Source of the DNA: an uncultured Bacillota bacterium
GTDB taxonomy: Bacteria > Bacillota > Clostridia > Peptostreptococcales > Anaerovoracaceae
NCBI GenBank assembly: GCA_949292945.1
Contig: CASFAX010000001.1
Location: 1,341-65,340, forward strand
Direction of reading: 5' to 3'
DNA length: 64,000 nt
Shown: one piece after another, positions 1 through 8,285 of the stretch
Position numbering within the stretch: position 1 is the first letter of the stretch
How the letters are laid out: every line of letters starts with the position of its first letter
The notes under the pieces: model-generated
Databases searched by the model: none
What the model was told of the DNA's origin: nothing
What the model saw: only the letters and a program-made list of their open reading frames with translations
Translations under genes and position numbers: made by a program

Positions 1-29
1 GTCTGTCTGTCTGTCTGTCTGTCTGTCTG
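1..29. repeat. (GTCT)n microsatellite at window edge
   Basis: Seven tandem GTCT units open the window, so the array may extend to the left. A short GTCTGTCTGT echo recurs near 179-189, inside the 3' end of the Fic gene. Between 30 and 171 I see no gene. Confidence 0.9.
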
Positions 30-171
30 ATTATGAGCTTTTCAGGCTCTTTGTCAAGATGGTTTTTACAGATTTTCATAGACTCACCTGCCGTCTCTTA
101 TGGGACTTGCGTTCTTTGTCCCTTAATTATACAGAAAATTACAAAGGCTGTCTACAAAAATTTCCCGGCAA

Positions 172-1176
172 TTAAAGCTGTCTGTCTGTTTTCACATAAC
201 GCTGATTTCTGCTGCGCGGTTTGTCTGGAATGGTCATAGTTATAAGGTTTAAATCCTGAGCAGGCTTAAGGTAATTGCTGCGGAAGTTTTCCCTTGACCT
301 GAGCTTCAGCTTTTTCATCAGCTCCTCGGCCGAATATGCCCTGTCGTCCTCCATAGCTTTCAGGAGCTTTTTCACATATTCGGAAACCCGGCCCGGATTT
401 CCGGCTGCTTCAACATCCACCTCATCCATAATGCTGTCTATCTGCCTCAGCATAAACTCTATAAATGCCGTGGATTCACCGTTCCTGTGACAGCTTTCTA
501 TGGCCTCGTAGTACTCACCTTGAAATTTTTCTATATTGCTTTCTATCGGTATGTATGCGAAAACCGGTTTCCAGTTATACAGTATTGCGTTCTGCCAAAG
601 CCTTGCCATTCTGCCGTTACCGTCGGAAAACGGGTGAATAAACACAAACTCATAATGGAATACGCTGCTTAAGATGAGGGGATGTGTCGTTTCCGCCGCT
701 TCCTTCATCCAGGTGAACAGATTTTCCATAAGCTCCGGAACCAGCCTGGCAGGCGGAGCCATAAAGATACACTTATCTCCGTCAAAGACACCTTCTTCGC
801 CCCGACGAAATTCTCCCGATTCTTCCATAAGGTATTTTGTCATAATGCCGTGAAGAGATTTCAAGTCTTCTATGCTGTATGGATCTGTCTCCGTAAGCTT
901 CTCATATGCGGCGAAGGCGTTTTTTACCTCCTGTATTTCCTTCTTTTCCCCCAAAACAGTCTTACCGTCTATGACGTCTTTTACCTGGCCGAGGGTCAGA
1001 GAATTAGCTTCTATTCTTAAAGACGAATACACGGATTTTATGCGGTTGTTTTTCCTCAAATGGGGTCTGCTCCTTAAATTCCCGAATTCAGCAATTCTTC
1101 CTGCCTTTTCGGAAATCGACGACACATATCGTACTATTTCATCTGTAATTGTAAACGGCGGCCTGTATTTCTCCAT
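172..1176 (-). CDS. Fic family protein (putative AMP/NMP transferase)
   Basis: Fic proteins transfer AMP or another nucleotide monophosphate to a target hydroxyl group. The canonical motif HPFSDGNGR is present at about residues 181-189, with His181 as catalytic base and the DGNGR loop binding phosphate. Upstream, SSLRIEAN at 51-58 matches the auto-inhibitory helix of class II Fic proteins (usually SxxIEGN), with Ala in place of the usual Gly, so the protein is probably self-inhibited. The C-terminal quarter looks like a winged-helix DNA-binding segment, as in many stand-alone Fic proteins. The ATG at 1176 is preferred over the TTG one codon upstream because an AGGAG lies 7 bases before the ATG. 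The target is unknown. A 12-bp tandem array sits directly upstream. Confidence 0.9.
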   Translation of the reverse strand: MEKYRPPFTITDEIVRYVSSISEKAGRIAEFGNLRSRPHLRKNNRIKSVYSSLRIEANSLTLGQVKDVIDGKTVLGEKKEIQEVKNAFAAYEKLTETDPYSIEDLKSLHGIMTKYLMEESGEFRRGEEGVFDGDKCIFMAPPARLVPELMENLFTWMKEAAETTHPLILSSVFHYEFVFIHPFSDGNGRMARLWQNAILYNWKPVFAYIPIESNIEKFQGEYYEAIESCHRNGESTAFIEFMLRQIDSIMDEVDVEAAGNPGRVSEYVKKLLKAMEDDRAYSAEELMKKLKLRSRENFRSNYLKPAQDLNLITMTIPDKPRSRNQRYVKTDRQL

Positions 1177-1191
1177 CAATAATCTCCTGCT

Positions 1192-1239
1192 TGCTCGCTA
1201 ACATGCTCGTTAACATACTCGCTAACTTACTCGTTATCT
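1192..1239. repeat. Four 12-bp tandem repeats upstream of fic
   Basis: Four consecutive 12-bp units: TGCTCGCTAACA, TGCTCGTTAACA, TACTCGCTAACT, TACTCGTTATCT. They sit just upstream of the fic ribosome binding site, in the 116-bp gap between fic and the neighbouring ABC ATPase gene. The units differ mainly at three fixed positions. They could be an operator array for the Fic protein's own winged helix or a variable-number repeat; the sequence alone does not decide. Confidence 0.85.
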
Positions 1240-1292
1240 TACTCTGCATTATACCAGTTTACGGGCGGTTTTCAACCTGAATTTCCCGGCAC

Positions 1293-1913
1293 CTAAAGCT
1301 CCACGATGCGGCTGCACACTTTGTCCAGTAACGCCCCCTCGTGGCTTACTGCGATGAGCCCCAGGTTTCGGGACTCTGCCTCGGCAAGAACGAAGTCCCA
1401 GATGAGCCTTTTGTTTATGGGGTCCATCATGGTTGTTATCTCGTCGCATATGAGAAAGCGCGTTTCCGGAGCCAGGGCCCTTGCGATGCAGAACCTCTGG
1501 AGCTCGCCGCCGGAAAGCTCGGACGGGTAACGGTCGAGCCATTCATCGTCTATCTGCAATGAACGCTTCAGACCGTCCGTTAGCCCGCCGGCCTCCGCCA
1601 TGACGTCCTTCATCTTCATATACGGGTCCACCGCCAGCTCCGGGTTCTGCCAGACGAGCTGAACCGGGGAAAAGCCTTTCAGGGACGATACATCTCTTCC
1701 TTCCAAGGTGATTCTCCCCGAAGCCGGCTTCAGATAGCCTGCAAGGAGTCTGCAAAGGGTAGTCTTTCCCCTGCCGCTGGGCGCAAAAATCCCCACCCGT
1801 TCACCGCTTTTGACGGCAAAGTCGAATCCGTCGAATATCTTTCTTCTCACGTGGCCGCCGCAGGGGTAGCCGGTGCTGTAATCAAATGATATGTTTTCTG
1901 CTCTCAGTATCAT
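1293..1913 (-). CDS. Peptide/nickel-type ABC transporter ATPase (DppF/NikE-like, minimal)
   Basis: This is the second ATPase subunit of a peptide/nickel-class ABC importer and energises the membrane pore on the cytoplasmic side. It has Walker A APSGRGKTT (about residues 41-49), signature LSGGELQR (about 130) and Walker B FLICDEI. At 206 residues it is a bare nucleotide-binding domain. It lacks the roughly 100-residue C-terminal extension usual in DppF/OppF, which contributes to subunit contacts. Its ATG overlaps the stop of the upstream permease-ATPase fusion (ATGA), which implies translational coupling in one operon with 1910-6321. The substrate cannot be told from this subunit. Confidence 0.9.
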   Translation of the reverse strand: MILRAENISFDYSTGYPCGGHVRRKIFDGFDFAVKSGERVGIFAPSGRGKTTLCRLLAGYLKPASGRITLEGRDVSSLKGFSPVQLVWQNPELAVDPYMKMKDVMAEAGGLTDGLKRSLQIDDEWLDRYPSELSGGELQRFCIARALAPETRFLICDEITTMMDPINKRLIWDFVLAEAESRNLGLIAVSHEGALLDKVCSRIVEL

Positions 1914-3694
1914 AAAGTCTCTCCCTGTGCAAAATCCGCAAATTCCGGCTCCGGCATTTTGAAGCCGTTTTCCGGAGCGGCGTCGTAAAGGGCCTTTGTG
2001 TACGGATTGTCAAAACGTCCGGCTCTGAAACCGTCTCCGGATAACCTGTCCGTAATCTCTCCCGAGCGCATTACGAGAATTTCGTCGGCGTACTTTTCCG
2101 CCGCGGAAAGCTCGTGGGTTATGAGAAGCATTGCCGCGCCGTCGTCCGCCAGAGCCCTGAAGTATGTGAGGATTCTGTCCGCCTCTTCTTTCCCGATGCC
2201 CGGCGACGGCTCGTCGGCGATGATTATCTCCGCTCCGTCAAAAATTGCCATGGCTATGAGAAGCCTTCTCGCCATGCCCCCGGAAAGCTCGAAGGGATAC
2301 CTTTCCATAAGCCTTTCGTCAAGATTCACTTTGGTCAGGGCGGCCTTTGCTCTTTCCAGGGCCTTCTGTGAACCGTCGCCTTTAGTAATCTGCCTTCCTA
2401 TTTTCTTTAGCGGGTCGAGACCGGAAAGTCTCTGAGGAATTACGGAAATCCTATTTCCCGACAAAGCGCGCAGTCTGCCTGCCGTGGTCTCCTCGCCATC
2501 TAGGTAAATTTTCCCGCTGACCTCCGCCGTTTCGGAAATCCAGCCGGTCATTGCCTCTCCAAGCAGACTCTTTCCTGAGCCGCTGGCTCCTATTACTGCG
2601 GTAATTTTTCCCCGCCGTAAATCGGCGTCGACGCCTTTCAGGGTTTCGCCGGAAGCCTCCCCGTTTACAAAGCCTGAGGAAGGCCAGGTTTCGTCCTCCT
2701 TAGGGAAGGTGACTGTCAGATCTCTCACCGACAGAACTCTCCCGGAAGCCGGTTTCGGTTCCGCGTTCCCGGCAAAGACAGAATCGTCTATTTGCAATTG
2801 GCGATTTCCCTCTGTTCTGCCGGATTTTGCAGATACGGACCGGCCGATTCCCGATGAAATTCTTTTGTTTCCTCCTGCGGCCAGAGCCTCTTCCTGAGGA
2901 AGAAGCAGTACCCGGGCCGAGTTTCCCGCCGCAAAGAGAAGCATGGTCAGGGCGGCAAGGCTTACTCCCGGAAAGAGCGCCAGCCACCAGGTTCCCGTCA
3001 TCAGATACTGCATGGACTCCGAAAGGATCACTCCAATGGCAGGCTCGCCGCTTCCCGGCCCGAAGCCCAGGAATGTAAGGGAAGACTCGTGAATGACCGC
3101 ATGGGGAAATGCAAGCACCGTTCCCGTCACCAGCTGAGGCAGTAGGTGAACAAGATAGTGCTTTCTGAATATGTTCATCGGTGAGCTTCCCAGTTTTGAG
3201 GCAATCTTAATGTAAGGGCTTTCCTTAAGCTGAAGTATTTCGCCTCTTATAACTCTGGAAAGGCCCGGCCAGTGGGTCAGGGCAACAGCCGTCGCTGCCC
3301 CGCAGGTTCCTCCTCCCAGGGCAAGGCTTATGAGTAGCATAAGGAGTATGTGGGGAAGGCCCATACAGGCGTCGGTGAGCATGCCTAAAGCGGCGTCGGT
3401 TCTCTTTCCGCCCGACGCGCCTAAAACCCCGATGATAAGGGCCATAAGAGCGCTGACGACAGACGCCGCCATTCCCGTAACTATCGACAGGGAAAGTCCT
3501 TTAAGTGTTCTCGAAAGCATATCCCTGCCGAGCCAGTCGGTGCCGAAGATGTGTTCCGCCGACGGAGCCAGGTTTTTCGCCCCGAAATCCGTCACAACCG
3601 CCTTTTCACCGGAAAGTGTCCCGAAGACAAGTATGAGAACGATTACCGCAAGAGTCGCCGAAACCAGAAGCTTTGCACGTTTTGTCCGCGTCAT
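1910..3694 (-). CDS. ABC transporter permease-ATPase fusion (DppC-DppD type)
   Basis: One 594-residue reading frame joins a DppC-like permease (about residues 1-275, with an N-terminal membrane helix, the conserved FGTDWLGRDM and EAA-loop region and five further helices) to a DppD-like ATPase (about 325-590). A poorly conserved linker of about 50 residues connects them. The ATPase half has Walker A GASGSGKSLL, signature ELSGGMARRLL and Walker B IIIADEPSPG. The start is the ATG at 3694, overlapping the stop of the upstream permease by 4 bases (ATGA); upstream sequence in this frame is only the shadow of that permease. Such fusions occur in some peptide/nickel transporters, so this is not necessarily an error. 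The second ATPase is separate (1293-1913). Confidence 0.9.
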   Translation of the reverse strand: MTRTKRAKLLVSATLAVIVLILVFGTLSGEKAVVTDFGAKNLAPSAEHIFGTDWLGRDMLSRTLKGLSLSIVTGMAASVVSALMALIIGVLGASGGKRTDAALGMLTDACMGLPHILLMLLISLALGGGTCGAATAVALTHWPGLSRVIRGEILQLKESPYIKIASKLGSSPMNIFRKHYLVHLLPQLVTGTVLAFPHAVIHESSLTFLGFGPGSGEPAIGVILSESMQYLMTGTWWLALFPGVSLAALTMLLFAAGNSARVLLLPQEEALAAGGNKRISSGIGRSVSAKSGRTEGNRQLQIDDSVFAGNAEPKPASGRVLSVRDLTVTFPKEDETWPSSGFVNGEASGETLKGVDADLRRGKITAVIGASGSGKSLLGEAMTGWISETAEVSGKIYLDGEETTAGRLRALSGNRISVIPQRLSGLDPLKKIGRQITKGDGSQKALERAKAALTKVNLDERLMERYPFELSGGMARRLLIAMAIFDGAEIIIADEPSPGIGKEEADRILTYFRALADDGAAMLLITHELSAAEKYADEILVMRSGEITDRLSGDGFRAGRFDNPYTKALYDAAPENGFKMPEPEFADFAQGETL

Positions 3695-4689
3695 ATCAGG
3701 CTTCCCCCTCTCCTCATCCTCGGATCCACGATTCTGTAAATTATATCTGCGGCAAGATTTGCGCCGAACACCATCAGCGCGGTTACCACCGTAATCCCGA
3801 GAAGGAGAGGCAGGTCGCCGCCTACCCCGGCGTTCACCGCCGCCTGCCCCAGTCCCGGATATGAGAATACCTGCTCCACCAGCACCGTGCCGCCTATGAG
3901 CTCGCCAAGGGAGGCCATGTGCAGCGTGACCGCGGGAAGAAGTGCGTGACGAAGAACGTGTCCGAAAAACAGCTTCCTGCCGGACTCCCCCCTCATCCTG
4001 GCGTACCTTGCCATATCCATTGAATAAGTTTCTATGACCTTTTCTCTGGTGTGCATTGCAACCTGTGACACCCCGGTCAGAGTAAGCACCATAACCGGCA
4101 GAACTGCATGCTTCAGACGGTCGGAAAAAGTGACCATGTCGGACAGCACTCCTGCGGGCACGCTCATTGAAACGGGAAAGATTCCCAGCCATATGGAAAA
4201 AATCATCACCGCCAGTATGGCAATCCAGAATGACGGAGTGCCGGAAATCACCACGCAGTAGGATCTGGCGATTTTGTCCCCTAAAGAACCGGGACGGCTT
4301 CCGGAAAAGGCGCCGATGGCAAAGCCCAGGATCCCCGAAAGCACCCACGCCGTAATCATCACCGGAAGGGACGCCGCCAGCTTTTCTCCTATGATTTCTG
4401 AAACGGGCATGCGGTAGAGAAGAGACGTTCCCATGTCTCCTTTTATGAAATCCCCCGCCCAGTTAAAATACCTCTCCAAAGCAGGAGTGTCCGTGCCCCA
4501 GTAGCTTTCCAGCTTCTCAATCTGCTCCGCGCTCATGGAGCCTAGGGCATTTGCGCCTACGTTGGCGCTTAAAGGATCCACAGGAGAAAGGGCGGAAAGA
4601 GCGAAGGCGACCGTGCTGACGACTACTATGAGAACAGCCGCCCTTATTAACTTTTTTATCGTAAATACACCGAATCTCTTAAGCGACAT
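3691..4689 (-). CDS. ABC transporter permease (DppB/NikB-like)
   Basis: This is an inner-membrane pore subunit of the peptide/nickel class, 332 residues, the usual length. It has an N-terminal helix (about 10-32) followed by an extracytoplasmic region with SYWGTDTPALERYFNW, then five more membrane helices. The C-terminal EAA-type loop RKLFFGHVLRHALLPAV contacts the ATPases. It starts 3 bases after the binding-protein stop and overlaps the fusion gene by 4 bases, so the four genes form one tight operon. It should form a heterodimeric pore with the permease half of the fusion. Confidence 0.92.
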   Translation of the reverse strand: MSLKRFGVFTIKKLIRAAVLIVVVSTVAFALSALSPVDPLSANVGANALGSMSAEQIEKLESYWGTDTPALERYFNWAGDFIKGDMGTSLLYRMPVSEIIGEKLAASLPVMITAWVLSGILGFAIGAFSGSRPGSLGDKIARSYCVVISGTPSFWIAILAVMIFSIWLGIFPVSMSVPAGVLSDMVTFSDRLKHAVLPVMVLTLTGVSQVAMHTREKVIETYSMDMARYARMRGESGRKLFFGHVLRHALLPAVTLHMASLGELIGGTVLVEQVFSYPGLGQAAVNAGVGGDLPLLLGITVVTALMVFGANLAADIIYRIVDPRMRRGGSLI

Positions 4690-4692
4690 ATA

Positions 4693-6321
4693 TTATCCGA
4701 TACTCCACTTGTCAACATTGTTCAGAAGAGACCAACCGTGGCCGTGAGGATGGATTTTCTGCTCTCCTATATCCACGCCGTCTCTCACATAGTAAAGGTG
4801 ATCCACGTTACAGAGCCAAACCCACGGAACGTCTCCGTCCTGGGTGACTCCGGTCTCTCCGTCCCACTGAGCTTTCTTCCAGAGCTCCGCCGCCTCGTCC
4901 GTATCCGTTGCGGCCATGGCCATATCCATGTACCCGTCCACCGTCTCGTTTGCATAAGGCGAATATCTGACGTAACCCAGGTCAGAATTTTCGTCCGTGT
5001 GGTACATATTGTAAAGCTCCATAGGGGAATGAGCGCCCCAGCCCCACACCAGAGGCGTGGACTGGGCTCTGTCGTATGCCGTATCCCAGCCTGCGCTTTC
5101 CGTCGTAACCTCTATTCCAAGGTCCTTAAGCTGGGAAGCCACGTTTTCCGCTATGGCCTGGCGTACCGAATCCCCCGGGGTAAAAAGCAGGATGAATTCG
5201 GCTCTGACGCCGTCCTTTTCCCTTATGCCGTCACCGCCTTTTTTCCAGCCTGCGGCTTCAAGGAGTTCTTTCGCCTTTTCGGCGTCGAAGGAAACCTCGG
5301 AAGCGTCGTTATACCACGGCATTTTGTCGCAGAGGCTGTACGCCGGACTTCCGTGGCCTCCCAGAGTCTCCTCTATGAGCCTGTCCCTGTCGATGCCGAT
5401 ATTTATGGCCCGGCGGACGTTAACGTCGGAAAGGAACTCATTGCCGTATACCACGCCGTCCTCCTCGGAAGGCTCCGCAGCAGGAAGGTTTATGCCTCTG
5501 TTGTCTATTGATTCCACCGAGACGATGCCGTAGCCGTCTATGGTAACCGAGTCCGCATAGGCAGGGGCGGTGTGGGCGACGTCTACCTGTCCGGCCTTTG
5601 CCGCAGCGAGAGCCGCGTCCTCATCGGCAAACAGCACGGTGACCTTCTTTATCTTAACCTCGCCGCCGTAGTAATCGGGATTTGCCTCAAAGATTACCTG
5701 CTGGCCTCTGTCCCACTGCTTCATTATATATCTTCCCGAACCTATGGGATTTTCGCCGTAATCTTCGCCATAGGCGTGCTCGGGAACTATGCCCGTAACG
5801 GCCATGGTGTAAGGCCACGGCGAGTAGGGCCGGATCATGTGGAATTCCACCGTGTACTCTCCCGTCGCAACGGCCTCCTTCAGCATCGAAAAATCCGCCA
5901 CCGAGCTGGAATCCCGGCAGAGGTTATATGTAAAGGCAACGTCCCCCGCCGTAAGAGGCTCGCCGTCCGTAAATTTCACGTCGTCTCTTATGGTCACGGT
6001 CCAGGTGAGGCCGTCGTCCGACACTCCGTAGTCCGTCGCCAGATCTCCCGTCAGGTTCATCTCTTCGTTGGTAACTAAAAGGGTGCTCTGAATGAGAGGC
6101 TCGTGAACGTGTTCTCCCGCTCCCCAACCAAGTGAAGGGTCAAAGCCTGCTTCAGGCTCGGAGGTAGTCGGCATTGTTACGATTACGGAATCTGCCGACT
6201 TTGTCCCGTCCGTCCCGGCCCGCTCGCCGTCTCCACCGCCGCATGACACGGTGAAAACCATGACAAAAAGCAGCATTAAAACAGGAACGGCTCTCTTAAT
6301 CCGTTTCTTCATTTCGCACAT
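4693..6321 (-). CDS. ABC transporter substrate-binding lipoprotein (peptide/nickel family 5)
   Basis: This is an extracytoplasmic solute-binding protein of family 5, about 542 residues. A lipoprotein signal is present: KKRIKR, a hydrophobic core and the lipobox VSC (predicted lipidated Cys followed by GGG). Family landmarks include VSDDGLTWTVTIRDDVKFTDG, NPIGSGRYIMKQW and FLSDVNVRRAINIGIDRDRL. The ATG at 6321 is preferred because GGGAG lies 8 bases upstream; a TTG 15 bases earlier would overlap that site. The C terminus is histidine-rich (KIHPHGHGW), which could fit a metal or metal-chelate ligand, but peptides or another ligand are equally possible. The leader region is unusual (see 6361-6526). 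Confidence 0.9.
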   Translation of the reverse strand: MCEMKKRIKRAVPVLMLLFVMVFTVSCGGGDGERAGTDGTKSADSVIVTMPTTSEPEAGFDPSLGWGAGEHVHEPLIQSTLLVTNEEMNLTGDLATDYGVSDDGLTWTVTIRDDVKFTDGEPLTAGDVAFTYNLCRDSSSVADFSMLKEAVATGEYTVEFHMIRPYSPWPYTMAVTGIVPEHAYGEDYGENPIGSGRYIMKQWDRGQQVIFEANPDYYGGEVKIKKVTVLFADEDAALAAAKAGQVDVAHTAPAYADSVTIDGYGIVSVESIDNRGINLPAAEPSEEDGVVYGNEFLSDVNVRRAINIGIDRDRLIEETLGGHGSPAYSLCDKMPWYNDASEVSFDAEKAKELLEAAGWKKGGDGIREKDGVRAEFILLFTPGDSVRQAIAENVASQLKDLGIEVTTESAGWDTAYDRAQSTPLVWGWGAHSPMELYNMYHTDENSDLGYVRYSPYANETVDGYMDMAMAATDTDEAAELWKKAQWDGETGVTQDGDVPWVWLCNVDHLYYVRDGVDIGEQKIHPHGHGWSLLNNVDKWSIG

Positions 6322-6360
6322 ATTAAATTCTCCCAAAAGAAAATTTCCCGGAAAGTTCCG

Positions 6361-6486
6361 CTGCGTGCGGACTGAAATCAGGAAAGGCTTCGTGCCTTAA
6401 GGGCCCTTCACCCGTTTCGATGTAAATGTTTAAGAAAAATGTGAAGGCCTTCAGACCTTCGTAAAGAAAGTGCGGCTTCGTGCCGC
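6361..6486 (-). promoter_or_regulatory. Structured 5' leader with three ACGNA-loop hairpins
   Basis: Between the promoter at 6498-6526 and the lipoprotein start lie about 170 untranslated bases. Read on the minus strand they hold GCGGC-ACGAA-GCCGC (6472-6486), a 7-bp stem with UGAA loop (around 6443-6460), AAGGC-ACGAA-GCCTT (6384-6398) and TCCGC-ACGCA-GCGGA (around 6358-6372). Three of the four stems are 5 bp with an ACGNA pentaloop closed by G-C pairs. This suggests a cis-acting RNA, but it matches no riboswitch class that I can name with confidence. Confidence 0.5.
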
Positions 6487-6497
6487 GTAACAAAGTG

Positions 6498-6526
6498 ATT
6501 ATACACCTTTTGGATAGTACTATCAA
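6498..6526 (-). promoter_or_regulatory. Sigma-A promoter with 12-bp palindrome, ABC operon
   Basis: On the minus strand TTGATA (6521-6526) and TATAAT (6498-6503) are separated by 17 bases, a near-consensus promoter for the ABC operon. The perfect palindrome GATAGTACTATC (6513-6524) overlaps the -35 box and spacer and is a good operator candidate. The remaining sequence 6527-6664 holds nothing else that I recognise. Confidence 0.75.
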
Positions 6527-6664
6527 TGAAATTTACACAAGAAATTTCGGATATTTCATTGTACCATGCGTATTTTTCTGCAGCGCAAATGTAACAGCAG
6601 CACATGCAGCAAACAGGAGAACATGGCGCCTTATGCACCACGCTCTCCGTTTTATTCTCTGTCA

Positions 6665-8113
6665 TTATTTCATTCCGCGGTAGCCGTGCTTTTCTGCGTG
6701 GCCAAGCAGATAAAGGAATGCAAAGGCTGGGATACGGATCAGATCTTTTCCGCTCTTCGTATGGTGAACGCCAAAATCATCGGCAGTTTTTGTCACCACA
6801 ATAGAAGCCGCAGCCTCACCGCTCAACTCCACAATTGCAGAATTATCCGGTATAGGGGCACCCTCACGATATTTGACTTCAATGAGGATGTTCTTTGAAT
6901 TGGAATATTCCACCACAACATCAATTTCCTTACTCCGCTTGCCTCCGCGGTAGTATCCCACCGATGCCGCCTTCTGATAATAAAATGCAGCTACATGCTT
7001 GTAAACAGCTGTCTCCACGACTTTACCCATCTCTACCGGATCACTCAGCATGGAGTCATCCATCAACACCGCATTGCGTATAGCCGCATCGGCAATATAG
7101 ATCTTAGGACTGGCTTTCAGGACTTTTTTCCCTGCCATATTGACAGGCCAGCTCTGATAAATCAGGTTTGCGCTTTCCAAATAGTTAATATAGTTTTCAA
7201 CGGTGGGCCTGGAAACACCATTCAGCTCCTTTGCAATAGCCTCGATAGAAACGATCTCAGAAGAAACATTGCAAAGATAGAGGAATATACGCTCCAGCTC
7301 TGTGGCATTACGAATCTTATAAAGGGAGGGCAGATCTCGCTTGAGCACCTTATCTACCACATCCTCCCGCATAATCTGTTGGGCCAGAATGTCATTGTCG
7401 GCCAGGGCAAGTTCGGGGAATCCACCCACTTGCAGATAACGGTTAAAGTGGTTCTGCACCTTGGAAAGCTGCAGCATGATCTGGGTGCGTTCCTGCTGCG
7501 TCTTATGCAAAAGCGGCGTTATCTTCAAGTTATCCGTCAGATCGGGACGATCCACATCCAGCAGTTCGCAATATTCATAGAAAGACAGCGTGGGGACCTG
7601 GATAGCCGACCACCGTCCGGCGCCGCTCTCCTGGCTCCCCTTGACCAAGACCGGACTGGCTGATCCGGTAGCCACCACCTTGGTGTCCGGCTGCATGTCG
7701 TAGATCGCCTTCAGCCATTTGTCCCAATCCTGCGCGTACTGAATCTCGTCAAAGAAGTAGTAGACATCCTGCTCCGGATAGATGTTTTCGTGATAGCACT
7801 CCAGGATCTCGTTCATAGCGCTCAGTTTCAGCATAGGATGATCCATGGAGATAAATACGATCTTCTGAGGCGGTACGCCGTTTTTGAGTAAAGCCTCGAT
7901 CATCTGGTACTGTATGGTGGTCTTTCCCACGCGCCTTGCACCGGTTAAGACGACTGTGCGCCGGATGTCCGTCTGATTCAGACGCTTCATGGCCTCGTAA
8001 AAAGCGAACCGTTTATATGTTTTGGATAGTTTGGGGTTCACTACCCCTGTTTTCCACCAGGGATTATAGGAAACCAGTACTTTCAACAGGCCTTCCTTGC
8101 TAATTATAGCCAT
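6665..8113 (-). CDS. ATP-binding protein, AAA/DUF4143 type
   Basis: This is a 482-residue P-loop ATPase of the archaeal-ATPase-like family that carries a C-terminal DUF4143 domain. Walker A is GARRVGKTT (about 58-66), Walker B is YYFFDEIQYA (about 118-127), and the sensor region reads VVATGSASP. Near the C terminus, KEIDVVVEY followed by ILIEVKYREG resembles the D...ExK core of PD-(D/E)xK nuclease folds found in this family. The ATG at 8113 follows AGGAGG by 7 bases. The biological role of the family is not established. It is a single gene without obvious partners; a related gene lies at 20829-22187. Confidence 0.85.
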   Translation of the reverse strand: MAIISKEGLLKVLVSYNPWWKTGVVNPKLSKTYKRFAFYEAMKRLNQTDIRRTVVLTGARRVGKTTIQYQMIEALLKNGVPPQKIVFISMDHPMLKLSAMNEILECYHENIYPEQDVYYFFDEIQYAQDWDKWLKAIYDMQPDTKVVATGSASPVLVKGSQESGAGRWSAIQVPTLSFYEYCELLDVDRPDLTDNLKITPLLHKTQQERTQIMLQLSKVQNHFNRYLQVGGFPELALADNDILAQQIMREDVVDKVLKRDLPSLYKIRNATELERIFLYLCNVSSEIVSIEAIAKELNGVSRPTVENYINYLESANLIYQSWPVNMAGKKVLKASPKIYIADAAIRNAVLMDDSMLSDPVEMGKVVETAVYKHVAAFYYQKAASVGYYRGGKRSKEIDVVVEYSNSKNILIEVKYREGAPIPDNSAIVELSGEAAASIVVTKTADDFGVHHTKSGKDLIRIPAFAFLYLLGHAEKHGYRGMK

Positions 8114-8285
8114 ACGACCACCTCCTTTAATCATATAGTAGCATTAGTCTTTATCTTCGTCAATATTTATTGTAAGTATATTTATAATAATTACTACTAA
8201 TATTCAAAATATAACTCTTATAATATGCAACTCCGCAGGTGAGTATGCTTTGCTTCACCACCGGTATCCCTTGTGCTGAGGACCT

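Noticed and set aside
3695..4348. Extended N terminus of the permease-ATPase fusion by about 218 codons
   Set aside because: The extension overlaps the upstream permease in another frame, has low-complexity Arg/Gly/Ser composition typical of an antisense or shadow frame, and the real start overlaps that permease by ATGA.
6358..6486. Guanidine-II riboswitch in the ABC operon leader
   Set aside because: The loops are ACGNA pentaloops rather than ACGR tetraloops, there are three stems, and spacing is irregular, so the match to the known class is not sufficient.
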